From Euleptes europaea (lineage: Eukaryota; Chordata; Lepidosauria; Squamata; Sphaerodactylidae): 64,000 bases of DNA. The stretch spans positions 14,143,821 to 14,207,820 of the forward strand of contig NC_079312.1 in assembly GCF_029931775.1 (NCBI RefSeq), written 5' to 3'. Position numbers and translations under genes: made by a program. The stretch's first letter is position 1. Each line of letters begins with the position of its first letter. Below are positions 54,134-64,000 of the stretch, one piece after another. A model generated the notes under the pieces. It searched no databases, was not told where the DNA came from, and saw only the letters and a list, made by a program, of their open reading frames with translations.

Positions 54134-56057
54134 ATGGAATCAAAGACTGGAACAGAGAACTCCAGGGATTCCTGCTGCAGGACCGAAGGTCCAGGTAGAG
54201 AATGTGTTATTTGGACAGTGCCAGGCAAGCCCTGGGAAGAAGGGCCTGGAGCCAGTGAATTATTTGTTGACTGGCAAGCACTACAAGGCCTTGCCAAGGA
54301 CTTACAGATCCCAGCTGCTATTGCCCCCCCCCCTTGGATTTGCTTCTACATTAAAGCTCCTGTTCTGTACAGTTAAGTGTCAGTACACTCCAGGTGGTGG
54401 CTGGAGATCTCCTGCTATTATAGCTGATCTCCAGGTGACAGAAATCAGTTCTCCTGGAGAAAATGGCCGCTTTGGCAATTGGGCTCTGTGGCATTATTCC
54501 CCTCCCCAAACCCTGCCCTCCTCAGGCTCTGCCCCAAAAACCTCCTGCCGGTGGCAAAGAGGGACGTGGCAGCCCTACTTCAGCACTTGCCCCAAGTCTG
54601 TGTTGCACAGGCACACTACTGACTTGCACAATTATTACACAACTATTTTATTGCTGTTTCTTTTAAATGTACATTATGAGTTTTATTTTTTATTTTTTGT
54701 AGTGCAAACAGTGGAGTTTTCAAGAAGCCAGAAGAACAATAAAGTTATGATTTACTTGGGGTTTGAGTATCTCGCTTTTCGCACTATCAATGGAGTGGTG
54801 ACTTGGAGATGCAGACAGAATCGCTCTATGAAGTGCCATTCAATTGTAAAAACAAAAGATGGCAACATAGTTCAAGAACCAACAGAGCATTGTCATGATT
54901 CCTGTCCTCAAAAAGCAGCAGCAAACATTGCCAGAAGCAAAATGAGGCAAGACATGGGAGCAATAAGTGCTACTCCTCGCAATGTGATGGGAAATGTGTT
55001 TTCAGCGTTAAATAATGATATATTGGCCCATATGCCCAGACAATCATCCCTCGCAAGAAGTCTTCTCTATCACAGAACAAATGGTAATTTGCCTAACCCC
55101 AAAACCATAAATTTTGACATCCCTGAAAAGTATAGTCAACTCATACTTCACGATTCAGGTGTGGAGAATCCAGACAGAATTCTGGTTTTAGGTGATAGAG
55201 ATCTTATGCTCGAATTGAACAAAGATACCATCTATGGAGATGGCACATTTGATAAAGTGCCAAATATGTTTTACCAACTGTACACGTGGCATGGTAAGGT
55301 GGGTAATTCATATCCGCCATGTATTTACATTTTACTCCAAAAAAAGAACACAGACACCTATAATAGAATGTTTCAAACAATGAAGCTATTGATTCCAAAT
55401 CTGGCACCTCAAAAGGTTTTAGTCGATTTTGATAAGGCTTGTATGACTGCAGCGAGGATTGCCTTTCCACACGCTGAGGTCAAAGGGTGTTATTTTCATC
55501 TGTGTCAGAGTCTCATTAGGAAAATCAAAAATGTTGGCTTGAAGACTGAATATGAAACTAATATGAACATAAAAATTTCACTGAAGTCTCTTGCTGCATT
55601 AGCCTTTGTCCCAATAGAGGATGTAAGAAGTGTTTTTGAAAAGCTTGCTGCCACATTTCCAGATGAAGACAGCTATAATGAGGTGCTCACGTCCTTCTTT
55701 TCTACATATATCGAGGGTGCAGCAGGTAGAGATCCTCAGTTTCCTATAAGAATATGGAATCATCATGATGCAGCCCTTGAACGGTCACCAAAAACTACTA
55801 ACTGTTGTGAAGGATTTCACAACGCTCTTAATTCCCTGTTCCTCTGCAGTCATCCCAGTGTGTGGTTTCTATTTGATGGACTGCAGAGGGACCTGGCTTG
55901 CCACAAATTAACATTGGCTAATGCACAAGCAGGTCGCACAGAGGTGAAAAAGAGAAGATATGAGGCACTACATGACATGGTTGCCACTTCTGTGCAGCAG
56001 TATGAGCAGGTGGAAGATAAACTTACTTACTTAAGGAGATTGGCTAATTTGCAGTGA
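54134..56057 (+). CDS. FLYWCH-finger MULE transposase, two exons
   Basis: Exon 1 is 54134-54194 (MESKTGTENSRDSCCRTEGP, donor CAG/GTAGAG); exon 2 is 54703-56057 after acceptor tattttttgtag. The phase-1 join is exact and yields about 471 residues without a stop. Exon 2 opens with a FLYWCH zinc-binding domain (FSRSQKNNKVMIYLGFEYLA, then WRC, KCH and EHCH). The MULE core follows: YGDGTFDKVP (first Asp), VDFDKA (second Asp), the CxxH motif in GCYFHLCQSLIRKI, and NCCEGFHNALN near the expected acidic residue. It would bind the inverted ends and move the element. The open frame runs back through the MITE to 54204, but that part is not family-like. No host role is implied. Confidence 0.88.
54385..54580 (+). 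mobile_element. hAT MITE inside the MULE intron
   Basis: MITE body from 'ctccaggtggtggctggag' to 'gacgtggcagcccta'; the first ~15 bases of the left end are missing. It inserted into the MULE intron, leaving the transposase exons untouched. Confidence 0.8.
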
Positions 56058-57084
56058 AGATTTATATCTGAATTATTATTTATTCGATTTATTATTTAAT
56101 GTTGGTCCCTCATTTAATCCAGGGGGTTTCCATTCATTCCGGGTTTGTTTTCAACAGCTGGCAGAGATATTAAAACAGTGAATAGCTTTATTTTCATGTC
56201 AAATAATCACTGTAAAGGAATAAAGTATATAGTTAAATAAGGAATAAGATACCTTTACATAAGTGTGAATACAATTAATGTGAAATGTAAGAATTAAAAA
56301 TGAATAATTACCAGGTATTATCATACCAGTACAAATAGTGTTTTTCATGATTTGGAAATAATAAAATATGGTTCTTTCTGCTCTAGTTATTTTTTTTTTA
56401 TTAAGTAATTGTTAATGTTATGGGTTGTAAAAGTTGTTATGGTTGTAATTTTTAAAAAACAAAATAAATAATATTAAGTATTCAAATGTGGGCTATTTTC
56501 CGTGTGGGCTTTTTTCCATGTGGGCTTTTTTCTTGTGCGCATTTATGACCGTGGGTTTTTTTCTGTGAACAATTTTCATGTGGGCATTTTTCATGGGCGT
56601 TTTTTTCTGGATACCCTTATTACTGTTCGATGGATTTGTAACTGGTTAATGGATCACACCAAAGAGTGCTTGTTAATGGTTCCTCATCCTCTTGGAGAGG
56701 AGTGACAAGTGGAGTGCCTCAGGGATGCTTATTAAATTTGCAGATGATACTAAATTGGGAGGGGTAGCAAATACAGTAGAGGAGAGTCAAGATACAGGAT
56801 GATCTTGACGGGCTGGAAAACTGGGCTAAAACTAACAAAATGAATTTCAACAGAGATAAATGTCAAGTTCTGCATTTAGGTAGGAAAAATCAAATGCATA
56901 ATTATAGGATGGGGGAGACTTGTCTTGGCAGTAGTACATGCAAAAAGGATCTAGGAGTCTTAGTAGACCAAACTCTGAACATGAGTCAGCAGTATGATGT
57001 GGTTGCTAAAAAGACAAATGTGATTTTGGGCTGCATCAACAGAAGTATAGTGTCCAGATATGCAAAGTGATGGTATCACATAAG

Positions 57085-57290
57085 CACATGAAGCTGCCTT
57101 ATACTGAATCAGATCCTTGGTCCATCAAAGTCAGTATTGTCTACTCAGACCGGCAGTGGCTCTCCAGGGTCTCAGGCAGAGGTCTTTCACATCACCTACT
57201 TGCCTGATTCCTTTAACTGGAGATGCCGGGGATTTTACCTGGGACCTTCTGCATGCCAAGCAGATGCTCTACCACTGAGCCACAGCCCCA
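57085..57290 (-). repeat. tRNA-Ala-like SINE in CR1
   Basis: Full copy from 'cacatgaagctgccttatactg' to 'actgagccacagccccac', inserted in the CR1 LINE body. Confidence 0.88.
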
Positions 57291-57455
57291 CCCTATTTTA
57301 TTCTGCTCTGGTTAGACCTCACTTTGAGTATTGTGTTCATTTTGGGGCATCCACTGGGGGAGTGCGGGAGATAGCTGTGAATTTCCTGCATTGTCCAGGG
57401 GGTTGGACTGGATGACCATTGAGGTTCCTTCCAGTTCTATGTTTCTAGGATGACA

Positions 57456-58309
57456 ATGTACCATTTGCCATTATGCATACAGACCTGGGAGATACTCACC
57501 CCCTCCCAGATGATAAGATACTTTTACTGTGGCAAATTGTTGTTAGTGACTACATCTGGATCTCCAAAGACCAGACTATGCAAACTACAATGATAATATA
57601 TTATTTTACCAGAGGGGGAACCCGCAAGAAATCTACCCCCCCCCCATCCCAGCCAGTCCTTGCTTCCTCCCTTCATGATCCAGGTCTTTGGGAAGCTGTT
57701 GTAGGTTGCCTAGGCAACCCGAAATAGCGGTCGAGATCTTGTAAGGTAGTCTCCCGAGCATTTACATTTTTTTATTTAATCCTACTTTTTTTGGGTTTTT
57801 TTGCAGAAATCAAGGTTTGTTTATGTAATAGGCTGCAATCTTAAAAACAGTTTCCTGGGAGTAAGCCCCACTGAATAAAATGGGACTTACTTCTGAGTAG
57901 ACCTGCTCAGTTATGCTCTCATAGTGTTTCATTCAAAGCCACCTTGACCAATGAGCGTATAAATGTTTTAATAACTATAAGAACTGCCCTACATTTCCAT
58001 AGTTTTCCAGACACCTTTTCTGATGGAACTCTTGTTCGGTTCATTGTACAGGATGTGAAGAAAGAACCGAGACCCTTCTTTACAAACTTTCTGCCATTAT
58101 GCCACCATGAACCAGGAGGAAAGGCGAATATAAACGTTCAATAAATAAATACATTTGGGGGAGCAGATATAGGGTCAGATTAGAGCCAGGAATTTATTTA
58201 TGTACATAACCATGTTTTTCTCCCCAGTGGTGATCCATAGGGGGTAAACAACTACTTTCAGGGAAAGATGGGGCATAAATGAAGTAAATAAATAAAGCAG
58301 CTTATAGCC
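57456..58309. other. Gene B intron 3, nothing recognised
   Basis: AT-rich stretch with several degraded interspersed pieces (for example 'gcagcttatagcctc' at its end). No gene or clear repeat family. Confidence 0.4.
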
Positions 58310-58475
58310 TCATTATACCTTCCTCCATTTTATCCTCACAACTACCCTGTGAGGTAGCGGTGGCTGAGGGTGCAGGACTGGTCCAAGGTCACCCAGTGAG
58401 CTTCCCTGGAACAGTGGAGATTGGAACTTGGGTTTCCCACATCCCAGCCCAATACTCTAAACCACTACACCATGC
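58310..58475 (-). repeat. MIR-like tRNA SINE
   Basis: 'tttatcctcacaactaccctgtgaggtag', 'caaggtcacccagtgagcttcc' and 'aaaccactacaccatgctgg' (shortened here). Same family as 11310-11475 and 41600-41790. Confidence 0.75.
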
Positions 58476-58484
58476 TGGACTCTT

Positions 58485-59090
58485 CTCTGGTTAGACCTCA
58501 CCTAGAGTATTGTGTTCAGTTTTGGGCACCACAATTTAAGAAGGACGTAGACAAGCTGGAACGTGTCCAGAGGAGGGCAACAAAGATAGGGGTCTGGAGA
58601 CCAAGTCCTATGAGGAAAGGTTGAAGGAGCTGGGTATGTTTGGCCTGAAGAGAAGACTAAGAAGTGATAGGATAACCATCTTCAAGTACTTGAAGGGCTG
58701 TCTCATAGAGGAGGGTGCCGAGCTGTTTTCTGTGCCCTAGAAGGTCGGACCAGAACCAACGGGTTAAAATTAAATCAAAAGCGTTTCCTTCTAGACATTA
58801 GGAAGAATTTTCTAACAGAGCAGTTTGTCAGAGGAACAGGCTTCCTCGGGAGATGGTGAGCTCTCCTTCCCTGGAGGTTTTTAAGCAGAGGCTAGATGGC
58901 CATCTGTCAGCAATGCTGATTCTATGACCTTAGGCAGATCATGAGAGGGAGGGCATCTTGGGCATCTTCTGGCCATGGAGTAGGGGTCACTGGGGGTGTG
59001 GGGGGGAGGTAGTTGTGAATTTCCTGCATTGTGCAGGGAATTGGACTAGATGATCCTGGTGATCTCTTCCAACTCTATGATTCGATGACT
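58485..59090 (+). mobile_element. CR1 LINE 3' end
   Basis: Encodes in broken form [20 protein letters not shown] and [10 protein letters not shown], then the 3' UTR ending 'cttccaactctatgattcgatg'. Decayed, 5'-truncated. Confidence 0.88.
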
Positions 59091-59287
59091 GTTAAGACCC
59101 AGGTTTTAAAAATCCCCATCCAAAAACAAAACTTACTGCGTGACCTTGGGCCGGTCACACCCATGCAGCCCAACGTAAATCACAGGATTGATATGTGGAT
59201 TAAAGGGAAATAGTTCCTGTACATTTTTCCTGAGGTCTTTAAAGGAAGTGGAAGAGATCAGCTAACGATTCTTTGTTTTAATTCCAG

Positions 59288-60180
59288 AAGGCGATGGGCA
59301 GATGATTGAGAATGGAGCAGAGAATCTTCCTCCAGAAGAACCTGAGCAAGTGGAAGCCAGCATCAGGGTGACAGAATGGGTAGGAGGGAAACTTACAAAA
59401 GATTCTCCATTTGTCCAAGACAGCGAGAATGAAGGGCAGAACCTTCCACCAGAGAGAGCCAGACATGCTGAAGTCAGCGAAATCTCTTTGGAAAAGCCCA
59501 GTGTGATCCTCTTCCATGTTCCTAAAGGGGATGGAGCACCGGGCTCAGCGGGAAGTCAGACGGGCTCCCAACGACCCCAGGAAAATCGTCCAAGGAAGAT
59601 GCCGCGGAGAGACTTTGACTGCAGGGAGGAAGACGACGGAATCTTGAACGAGAGCCCTTCTCAAGAAAGGGTCCCCATGGCTGAGTGTGGGAAAAGCTTC
59701 AATCTGAGTTTGGACCTTGGTCCAACTCCAAAGACTCAGTCCTACGAATGTTCGTACTGTGGGAAAAGGTGGCCGTGCCAATCTCAGCTGCGCAGGCACG
59801 TGAAAATCCACACGGGGGAGAGACCCCACAAATGCGTGGACTGTGGGAAAAGCTTCAGCACCAGCTCCAACCTCAGCCAGCACAAAAGGGTACACACGGG
59901 TGAGAGGCCCTACATTTGCAAAGACTGCGGGAAAAGTTACCGGCGCAGGGCCTCCCTGGTCCAGCATGAGAGGGAAACCTGCGGGAAGGGAAGCAATTTG
60001 AACACCCCGGCAGTGGGGTACGTCGTTTTGGGGAACTGCACTTTGCTGTGTGTGAAAAAACCGACACCGGGCGGAAGGAACCGCGTCATTGCTCCAAAGG
60101 GGGGAGAACCGCCTTTGGCCCCTCCGCCCCTAAAGGTCTTGACAGGGTATGCCCAGGAGAGAAGTCACACAAGTGATTAA
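59288..60180 (+). CDS. Gene B exon 4: zinc fingers
   Basis: Final exon, phase 1; acceptor ttaattccag/aag gives two in-frame choices (59288 or 59291). Starts EGDGQMIENGAENLPPEEPE, matching gene A exon 4 and the unit exons in position. A long acidic spacer (about 130 residues) and one decayed unit (AECGKSFNLS) precede three fingers: CSYCGKRWPCQSQLRRHVKIH, CVDCGKSFSTSSNLSQHKRVH and CKDCGKSYRRRASLVQHERETC. The last ends H-x4-C, a C2HC variant. A tail of about 65 residues (Gly/Pro/Lys-rich) follows to the stop at 60178-60180. Three fingers is few for the family; the tail may be read-through of former finger sequence. Confidence 0.9.
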
Positions 60181-61239
60181 GTTGGCTTGGGAGGGGGAAG
60201 GGGGACAGATTTTAGCGGCAGGCAAACCTCCTCGTTCAATGCAAGACAGGTTTCGATGAGGAAGACAAGGGCTCGGAGCACAACCAAAAACGTTTTATTC
60301 AGGAATCAAAGGTGACTCTGCGAGAGAAGAGAGTCATGTTGTCTGACCGCCACACGTGCAGAAAACCACTTTCTGTTCTAACTTATTTTGCAGGGGGCCT
60401 AGAATGGGCTGGAACAATTTGCGATCCACCTGCTGAATGCAAGTCATTAGCTGTCTACTGTGGCCTGCCAGGTGTTTGACAGACACCCCTGTTTTTCCAT
60501 GGTCCTACACAGGTCTAACTGAGAAAGACGGACTATTAATAAGCTAAATAGATATACATTACTGCATTCAGGTTGGTGGGACACAAATCGTGTCGATCTT
60601 TTTTTGTTTTTGACAGAGGGAAGGGTGTGCTGTGACTGTGGAAATCCTTTCGGTTGGAGATCAGACCAAGTGAGAATTTACCTGGGATCCAAGAAACTAC
60701 TATAAAACGCTCAAAATAGAGGTGACGAGGTGACCGTTGCACTGAACTTTATTATTATATAGAGTCCATGATCCCTTTTTCTGAGAAGGAAAATATACAT
60801 GTACTCGTTAATAGGAAAAAAGTCAGATTTTTTTATGTTCTTAAAAGAAAGTGGATTGAGGTTGGGAGAACTCAGGTTTTGTTTAAATAAAAGCTTGGGA
60901 GAACTTTTAAACTGAGGTCAAATTTTATATGAACGCACACATAGAGACCACAGATAAACCTCGTGGCTAGGGGCAGAAATTCTAAATATAAGGTCACAGT
61001 ACACTTGATCGGAAAAATCCCTCCGGAGGCCGAACAAACATGCTGGAGCAGAACCTTTGGACCATGCTACAAAAACGTCCATGAGGTTACAGCAGTGGGA
61101 GAGAAAATTCATGTACTTCATGCCTACATTTTTAGTTGTTTGTTCCCCCCCCCCATATTTTGTGTTTCAAGGTGACACCTTCTTTGTAGTAGGTTATACG
61201 GACAAGTTTTCGAGCTTCTGGCTCTCTATGGACCCTTTT
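60181..61239 (+). other. Gene B 3' region
   Basis: Probable 3' UTR and flank. One AATAAA lies at 60886-60891, about 0.7 kb after the stop, as a weak candidate polyadenylation signal. No other gene. Confidence 0.35.
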
Positions 61240-61385
61240 GCACAGTTCCCCTGGAGAAAATGGCTGCTTTGGAGGGTGGCCTCTATGGCATTATTCCCCT
61301 CTGAGGCCCCTCCCTAATCCCCACTCTTCTGAAGCTCCGCCCACAAATCTCCAGGAATTTCCCAACCCAGAGCTGGCAACCTTAC
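61240..61385 (+). mobile_element. Right part of a TAGGGTTGCCA-type hAT MITE
   Basis: 'cccctggagaaaatggctgc' to 'agctggcaaccttac'; the left end is missing. Confidence 0.7.
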
Positions 61386-61489
61386 ATACCAGCCACCACC
61401 ATCCTTAAACCAACCAGAGGCCAGCCTGCCTCTTTGGCAGACGGGTCAGGTGGGCTGGACTCAAGTGTAGTGGGAGCTGCATCTCTAGG

Positions 61490-61540
61490 GTTGCTACCTG
61501 GAGTGAGAGCACCGAATCCTGATGAGTAGACCACCTGGGA
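61490..61540 (-). pseudogene. tRNA-Glu-like pseudogene (5' half)
   Basis: On the minus strand: TCCCAGGTGGTCTA, CAGGATTCGGTGCTCTCAC, then it loses the tRNA pattern before the T arm. Its flanks (gccccagcttctg, cacagagaaagcaaagg) match those of 63260-63331, so both belong to one duplicated block. Confidence 0.6.
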
Positions 61541-61710
61541 GTGAGGTGAGGAAGTGGCCCCTGTGCCCCAGCTTCTGATCCGGTAGGCTGACACTCCACA
61601 GAGAAAGCAAAGGTCAGGCAGGCCGCCAGCCCTCAGGACAACAGACCTCCCTGGTCAGACATCAAATGCAGGCTGTGGCAGCATTAAACCCCTACCAAGC
61701 TCCTCCTGTG

Positions 61711-61913
61711 GGGTTGCCAGCTCCGAGTTGGGAAATACCTGGAGATTTTTGGGGTGGAGCCTGAGGGCAGGGTTTGGAGAGGGGAGGGACTTCAATGCTA
61801 TAGAGTCCAATTGACAAAACGGCCATTTTCTCCCCGGGGGAACTGATCTCTGTCGGCTGGAGATCAGTCGTAATAGCAGATCTCCAGCTGGTATCTGGAG
61901 GCTGGCAACCCTA
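61711..61913 (-). mobile_element. TAGGGTTGCCA-type hAT MITE
   Basis: Minus-orientation copy, ends ggggttgccagctcc and ggctggcaaccct. Together with the following ~60 bases it is duplicated at 62456-62710. Confidence 0.78.
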
Positions 61914-62049
61914 AAGATTATATATGTAAATTAAGGCTGGGGTGGGGGGAGAATCCTGGTTGTAATAGCGGGAGATCTCCAGCTAGCACCTGGAGGTTGG
62001 TAACCCTATCCTGGCTGTGTGCTTCGCAAGTCTAGCCAAGTCCTCCTCG

Positions 62050-62248
62050 TAGGGTTGCCAACCCCCAGGTACTAGCTGGAGATCTGCTGTTACAACTGAT
62101 CTCCAGCCGTTAAGAGATCACTTGGAGAAAATAGCCGCTTTGGCAATCGGACTCTATGGCATTGAAGTCCCTCTCCTCCCCAAACCCCGCCCTCAGGCCC
62201 AACCCCAAAAACCTCCCGCCGATAGCAAAGAGGGACCTGGCAACCCTA
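62050..62248 (+). mobile_element. TAGGGTTGCCA hAT MITE, 7/8 TSD
   Basis: Full 199-bp copy; flanks CCTCCTCG (62042-62049) and CCTCCTTG (62249-62256). Confidence 0.9.
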
Positions 62249-62455
62249 CCTCCTTGGGACCTTTTGACAGCACCCCTCTGGAGGGGGCCACAAAGGCAAA
62301 ATGCCTTCCTTTTAAGATATTTGTTGGAGGAAGAGAAGTGACCTCAGACAGGGATCTCTGTGCTGGCTAGGCCATGCCAACTGATCGGCCAGGCTGGCCA
62401 TGAGGAAGGTTGGATCCCCCCCCCCCCGGTACAAGCCACATTCTCCACTATAGGT

Positions 62456-62659
62456 AGGGTTGCCAGGTCCCTCTTGGCAACTGGTGGGAGGTTTTTTGGG
62501 TGGAACCTGAGGGGGGTGGGGTTTGGGGAGGGGAAAGACTCAATGCCATAGAGTCCAATTGCCAAAGCGGCCATTTTCTCCAGGGGAACTGATCTCTGTC
62601 GGCTGGAGATCAGTCGTAATAGCAGATCTCCAGCTGGTATCTGGAGGCTGGCAACCCTT
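62456..62659 (-). mobile_element. TAGGGTTGCCA-type hAT MITE
   Basis: Ends tagggttgccaggtccc and ggctggcaaccctt; followed by 'aagattatatatgtaaatta', the same flank as the copy at 61711, so the two arose by local duplication. Confidence 0.8.
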
Positions 62660-62721
62660 AAGATTATATATGTAAATTAAGGCTGGTGGGGGGGGGGGAG
62701 AATCCTGGTTGTCATCATCTA

Positions 62722-62985
62722 GGGTTGCCAGCCTCCAGGTGGGGCCTGAAGCTCCCCCAGAACTACAACTGATTTCCTGACTACAGAGATCCTCTGCCAC
62801 TGAGCCATGGCCTCTCTCCAGATAATAAGCCCACATGAAGCTGCCTTATACCATTAGACCATTGCTCCATCAAGGTCAGTATTGTCTACTCAGAATTTTC
62901 TCCAGGGGAACTGATCTCTATCGGCTGGAGATCAGCTGTAATAGCAGGAGTTCTCCAGCTAGTAACTGGAGGTTGGCAACCCTAA
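62722..62985. repeat. MITE and SINE fragments
   Basis: MITE left end at 62722-62790, SINE pieces at 62790-62890 (ctgccactgagcc; catgaagctgccttata), and a MITE right part in minus orientation at 62895-62982. Confidence 0.65.
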
Positions 62986-63259
62986 CTATCGGTCACAAGA
63001 ACTCATCTGAGAGATGAACCCAGGCCTGAAGCAAGAATCATATTTAATAAACCTCTCTCAACCTTGCCACCCATCTCTCGCTGGAAGGAGCGTTCTGGCC
63101 ACTTTCAAAAATTATGCAAGTGCCCCATGCCAGGATGTGCTTTGGCACAGGCTCCAACTCAGGGCTGTCAGGTTACAAGACTGATGCGCTCCCAGATGCT
63201 CTAAGGGGGAGGCCAGATCATGCAGAAGCAAGCAAGGAAGAAAACAAAGCACAGGCCCC

Positions 63260-63331
63260 TTCCCTGGCCGGGAATCAAACCCGGGCTGCAGCGGTGAGAG
63301 CGCCGAATCCTGACCACTAGGCCACCGGGGA
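63260..63331 (-). tRNA. tRNA-Glu (CTC) like gene
   Basis: 72 bases. Acceptor stem TCCCCGG/CCAGGGA with one mismatch, D arm TGGCCTAGTGGTCAGGA, anticodon arm CGGCG-CTCTCAC-CGCTG giving anticodon CTC, T arm CCCGGGTTTGATTCCCGG, discriminator A. The T loop has TTTGA in place of TTCGA, and the acceptor mismatch adds doubt, so it may be a slightly decayed copy rather than a working gene. Internal A and B boxes are present. No clear T-run terminator was noted. Confidence 0.65.
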
Positions 63332-63443
63332 GAGAGGTGAAGTAGTAGTCTCGGTGCCCCAGCTTCTGGTAGGCTAAAAGCCCACAGAGAAAGCAAAGGA
63401 GGGACTGGCCTTTCCCAAGGGCTCCTCGCATGAGGCAAAAGCC

Positions 63444-63515
63444 TTCCCTGGCCAGGAATTGAACCCAAGACTTGGCAGTGATGGCGCCAAATCCTGGCCA
63501 CTAGACCACCAGGGA
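63444..63515 (-). pseudogene. tRNA-Glu-like pseudogene
   Basis: 72 bases with a good acceptor stem (TCCCTGG/CCAGGGA) and stems elsewhere, but the anticodon loop reads CCATCAC, lacking U33 and a Glu anticodon. Probably a decayed tandem relative of 63260-63331. Confidence 0.6.
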
Positions 63516-63778
63516 TTCAACAAGGCTTTCCCTGTCCTCTTGCTCTGCTGTGTTTGGTGGGACTAGCGGAGTCCTCCTTCAAAGCTGACTCTTTCTGTGC
63601 AGTTACCTCCAGAGAGGGTTGTGCAGGCGAAGGCCTACCTCCAGAGAGGGTTGTTAGGGGAAGGGAAGTCACCTGGGACAGAACTCATCCTGGCTTGGCT
63701 TTGCCAACCCATTGGTCAGGAAGGGGTGACATTTCTCCCTCCCCCCCCAAAAAAGGTACAGGTCAAATCCCCATAGGC

Positions 63779-63970
63779 ATGCCAACCTCCAGGTGGGGCC
63801 TGGAGTTCTTCTGGAATTCCATCTGATCTCCAGGCTGCAGAGATCAGTTTCCCCGGAGAAAATGGCAGTTTTAGAGGGAGGGCTGTGGCATCATATCCCT
63901 GCTGAACTCCCTCCCCAAATCCCACCCCCAAATCCCCAGGAATTTTCAGTCTGGAGTTGGCAACCCTACA
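63779..63970 (+). mobile_element. TAGGGTTGCCA-type hAT MITE
   Basis: Ends aggcatgccaacctccagg and ggagttggcaacccta; old copy at the window end. Confidence 0.75.
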
Positions 63971-64000
63971 TTCACCCCTTGGCACAGCAAAAATGGTCTT

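Larger units (their letters stand above)
53758..56616 (+). mobile_element. Apparently intact Mutator-like (MULE) transposon
   Basis: Inverted ends of about 120 bases (53758-53885 and 56490-56616) built from repeats of a CCCACAYGGAAAAA-type unit, with an exact 9-bp target duplication TTATTACTG (53749-53757 and 56617-56625). The flanks rejoin a continuous CR1 sequence, which confirms the boundaries. Length 2859 bp. It contains a FLYWCH/MULE transposase gene and, in that gene's intron, a hAT MITE (54385-54580). 9-bp duplications and long inverted repeats are Mutator hallmarks. Confidence 0.93.
53240..57455 (+). mobile_element. CR1 LINE broken up by later insertions
   Basis: CR1 coding pieces (gaagtgccagaagattgg, NYRPISLTS; later FDLITV-RWICNWLMDH, GVPQG, NFNRDKCQVLHLG, RPHFEYCVHFGAS) run from about 53240 to the tail near 57455. 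Inserted into it are a CR1 3' end (about 53490-53610, target copies aagtcat), the MULE (53758-56616) and a SINE (57085-57290). The coding frame has stops and deletions. All in gene B intron 3. Confidence 0.85.

Noticed and set aside
54204-54702. N-terminal 165 residues of the long open frame before the FLYWCH domain
   Set aside because: They translate a hAT MITE and intron sequence; a phase-matched short exon at 54134-54194 and a strong acceptor at 54702 explain the gene better.

Overview
This 64 kb window looks like a squamate reptile (lizard-type) chromosome. It carries spliced SCAN/C2H2 zinc-finger genes in a dense mix of CR1, Bov-B (RTE) and L1-like LINEs, several tRNA-derived SINE families, Penelope-like fragments and many hAT-type DNA transposons. 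That repeat mix is typical of squamates; the species cannot be named from the sequence alone.

The host genes are a young SCAN-zinc-finger cluster. On the minus strand lie duplicated units. Unit I (window start to about 10.9 kb) has a SCAN exon, a 127-bp linker exon and a decayed finger exon. Unit II (12.17-19.44 kb) is a recent partial copy of the 5' half of unit I and contains only a SCAN exon. Unit III (about 21.4-33.85 kb) is an older copy with an open SCAN exon, linker exon and finger exon, which together predict a 633-residue protein. On the plus strand are two four-exon genes: gene A (34.50-40.18 kb, predicted 571 aa, four good fingers) and gene B (49.20-60.18 kb, predicted 582 aa, three fingers). 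All splice phases agree: phase 1 after the short first exon, phase 0 after SCAN, phase 1 after the linker. Unit III and gene A start head to head. I see no KRAB box in any of them. The family role would be DNA-binding nuclear regulators that dimerise through SCAN; targets are unknown.

The repeats record an insertion history. A CR1 LINE sits only in unit I, a nearly whole hAT transposon and a 422-bp hAT relative only in unit II, and a MITE plus CR1 only in unit III, so all of these came after the duplications. Many hAT insertions keep 8-bp target duplications. An intron of gene B holds an apparently intact Mutator-like (MULE) transposon, 53758-56616, with long inverted repeats, a perfect 9-bp target duplication and a two-exon FLYWCH/MULE transposase of about 471 aa. 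It lies inside a CR1 LINE and has a hAT MITE in its own intron.

The most unusual signal is a set of candidate hammerhead-ribozyme cores (CTGANGA, stem II, GAAA) spread over at least eight loci, several inside palindromic or Penelope-like insertions. One is a 110-bp insert with a 10-bp target duplication. The right end (61.5-63.5 kb) holds one good tRNA-Glu(CTC)-like gene and two decayed relatives.
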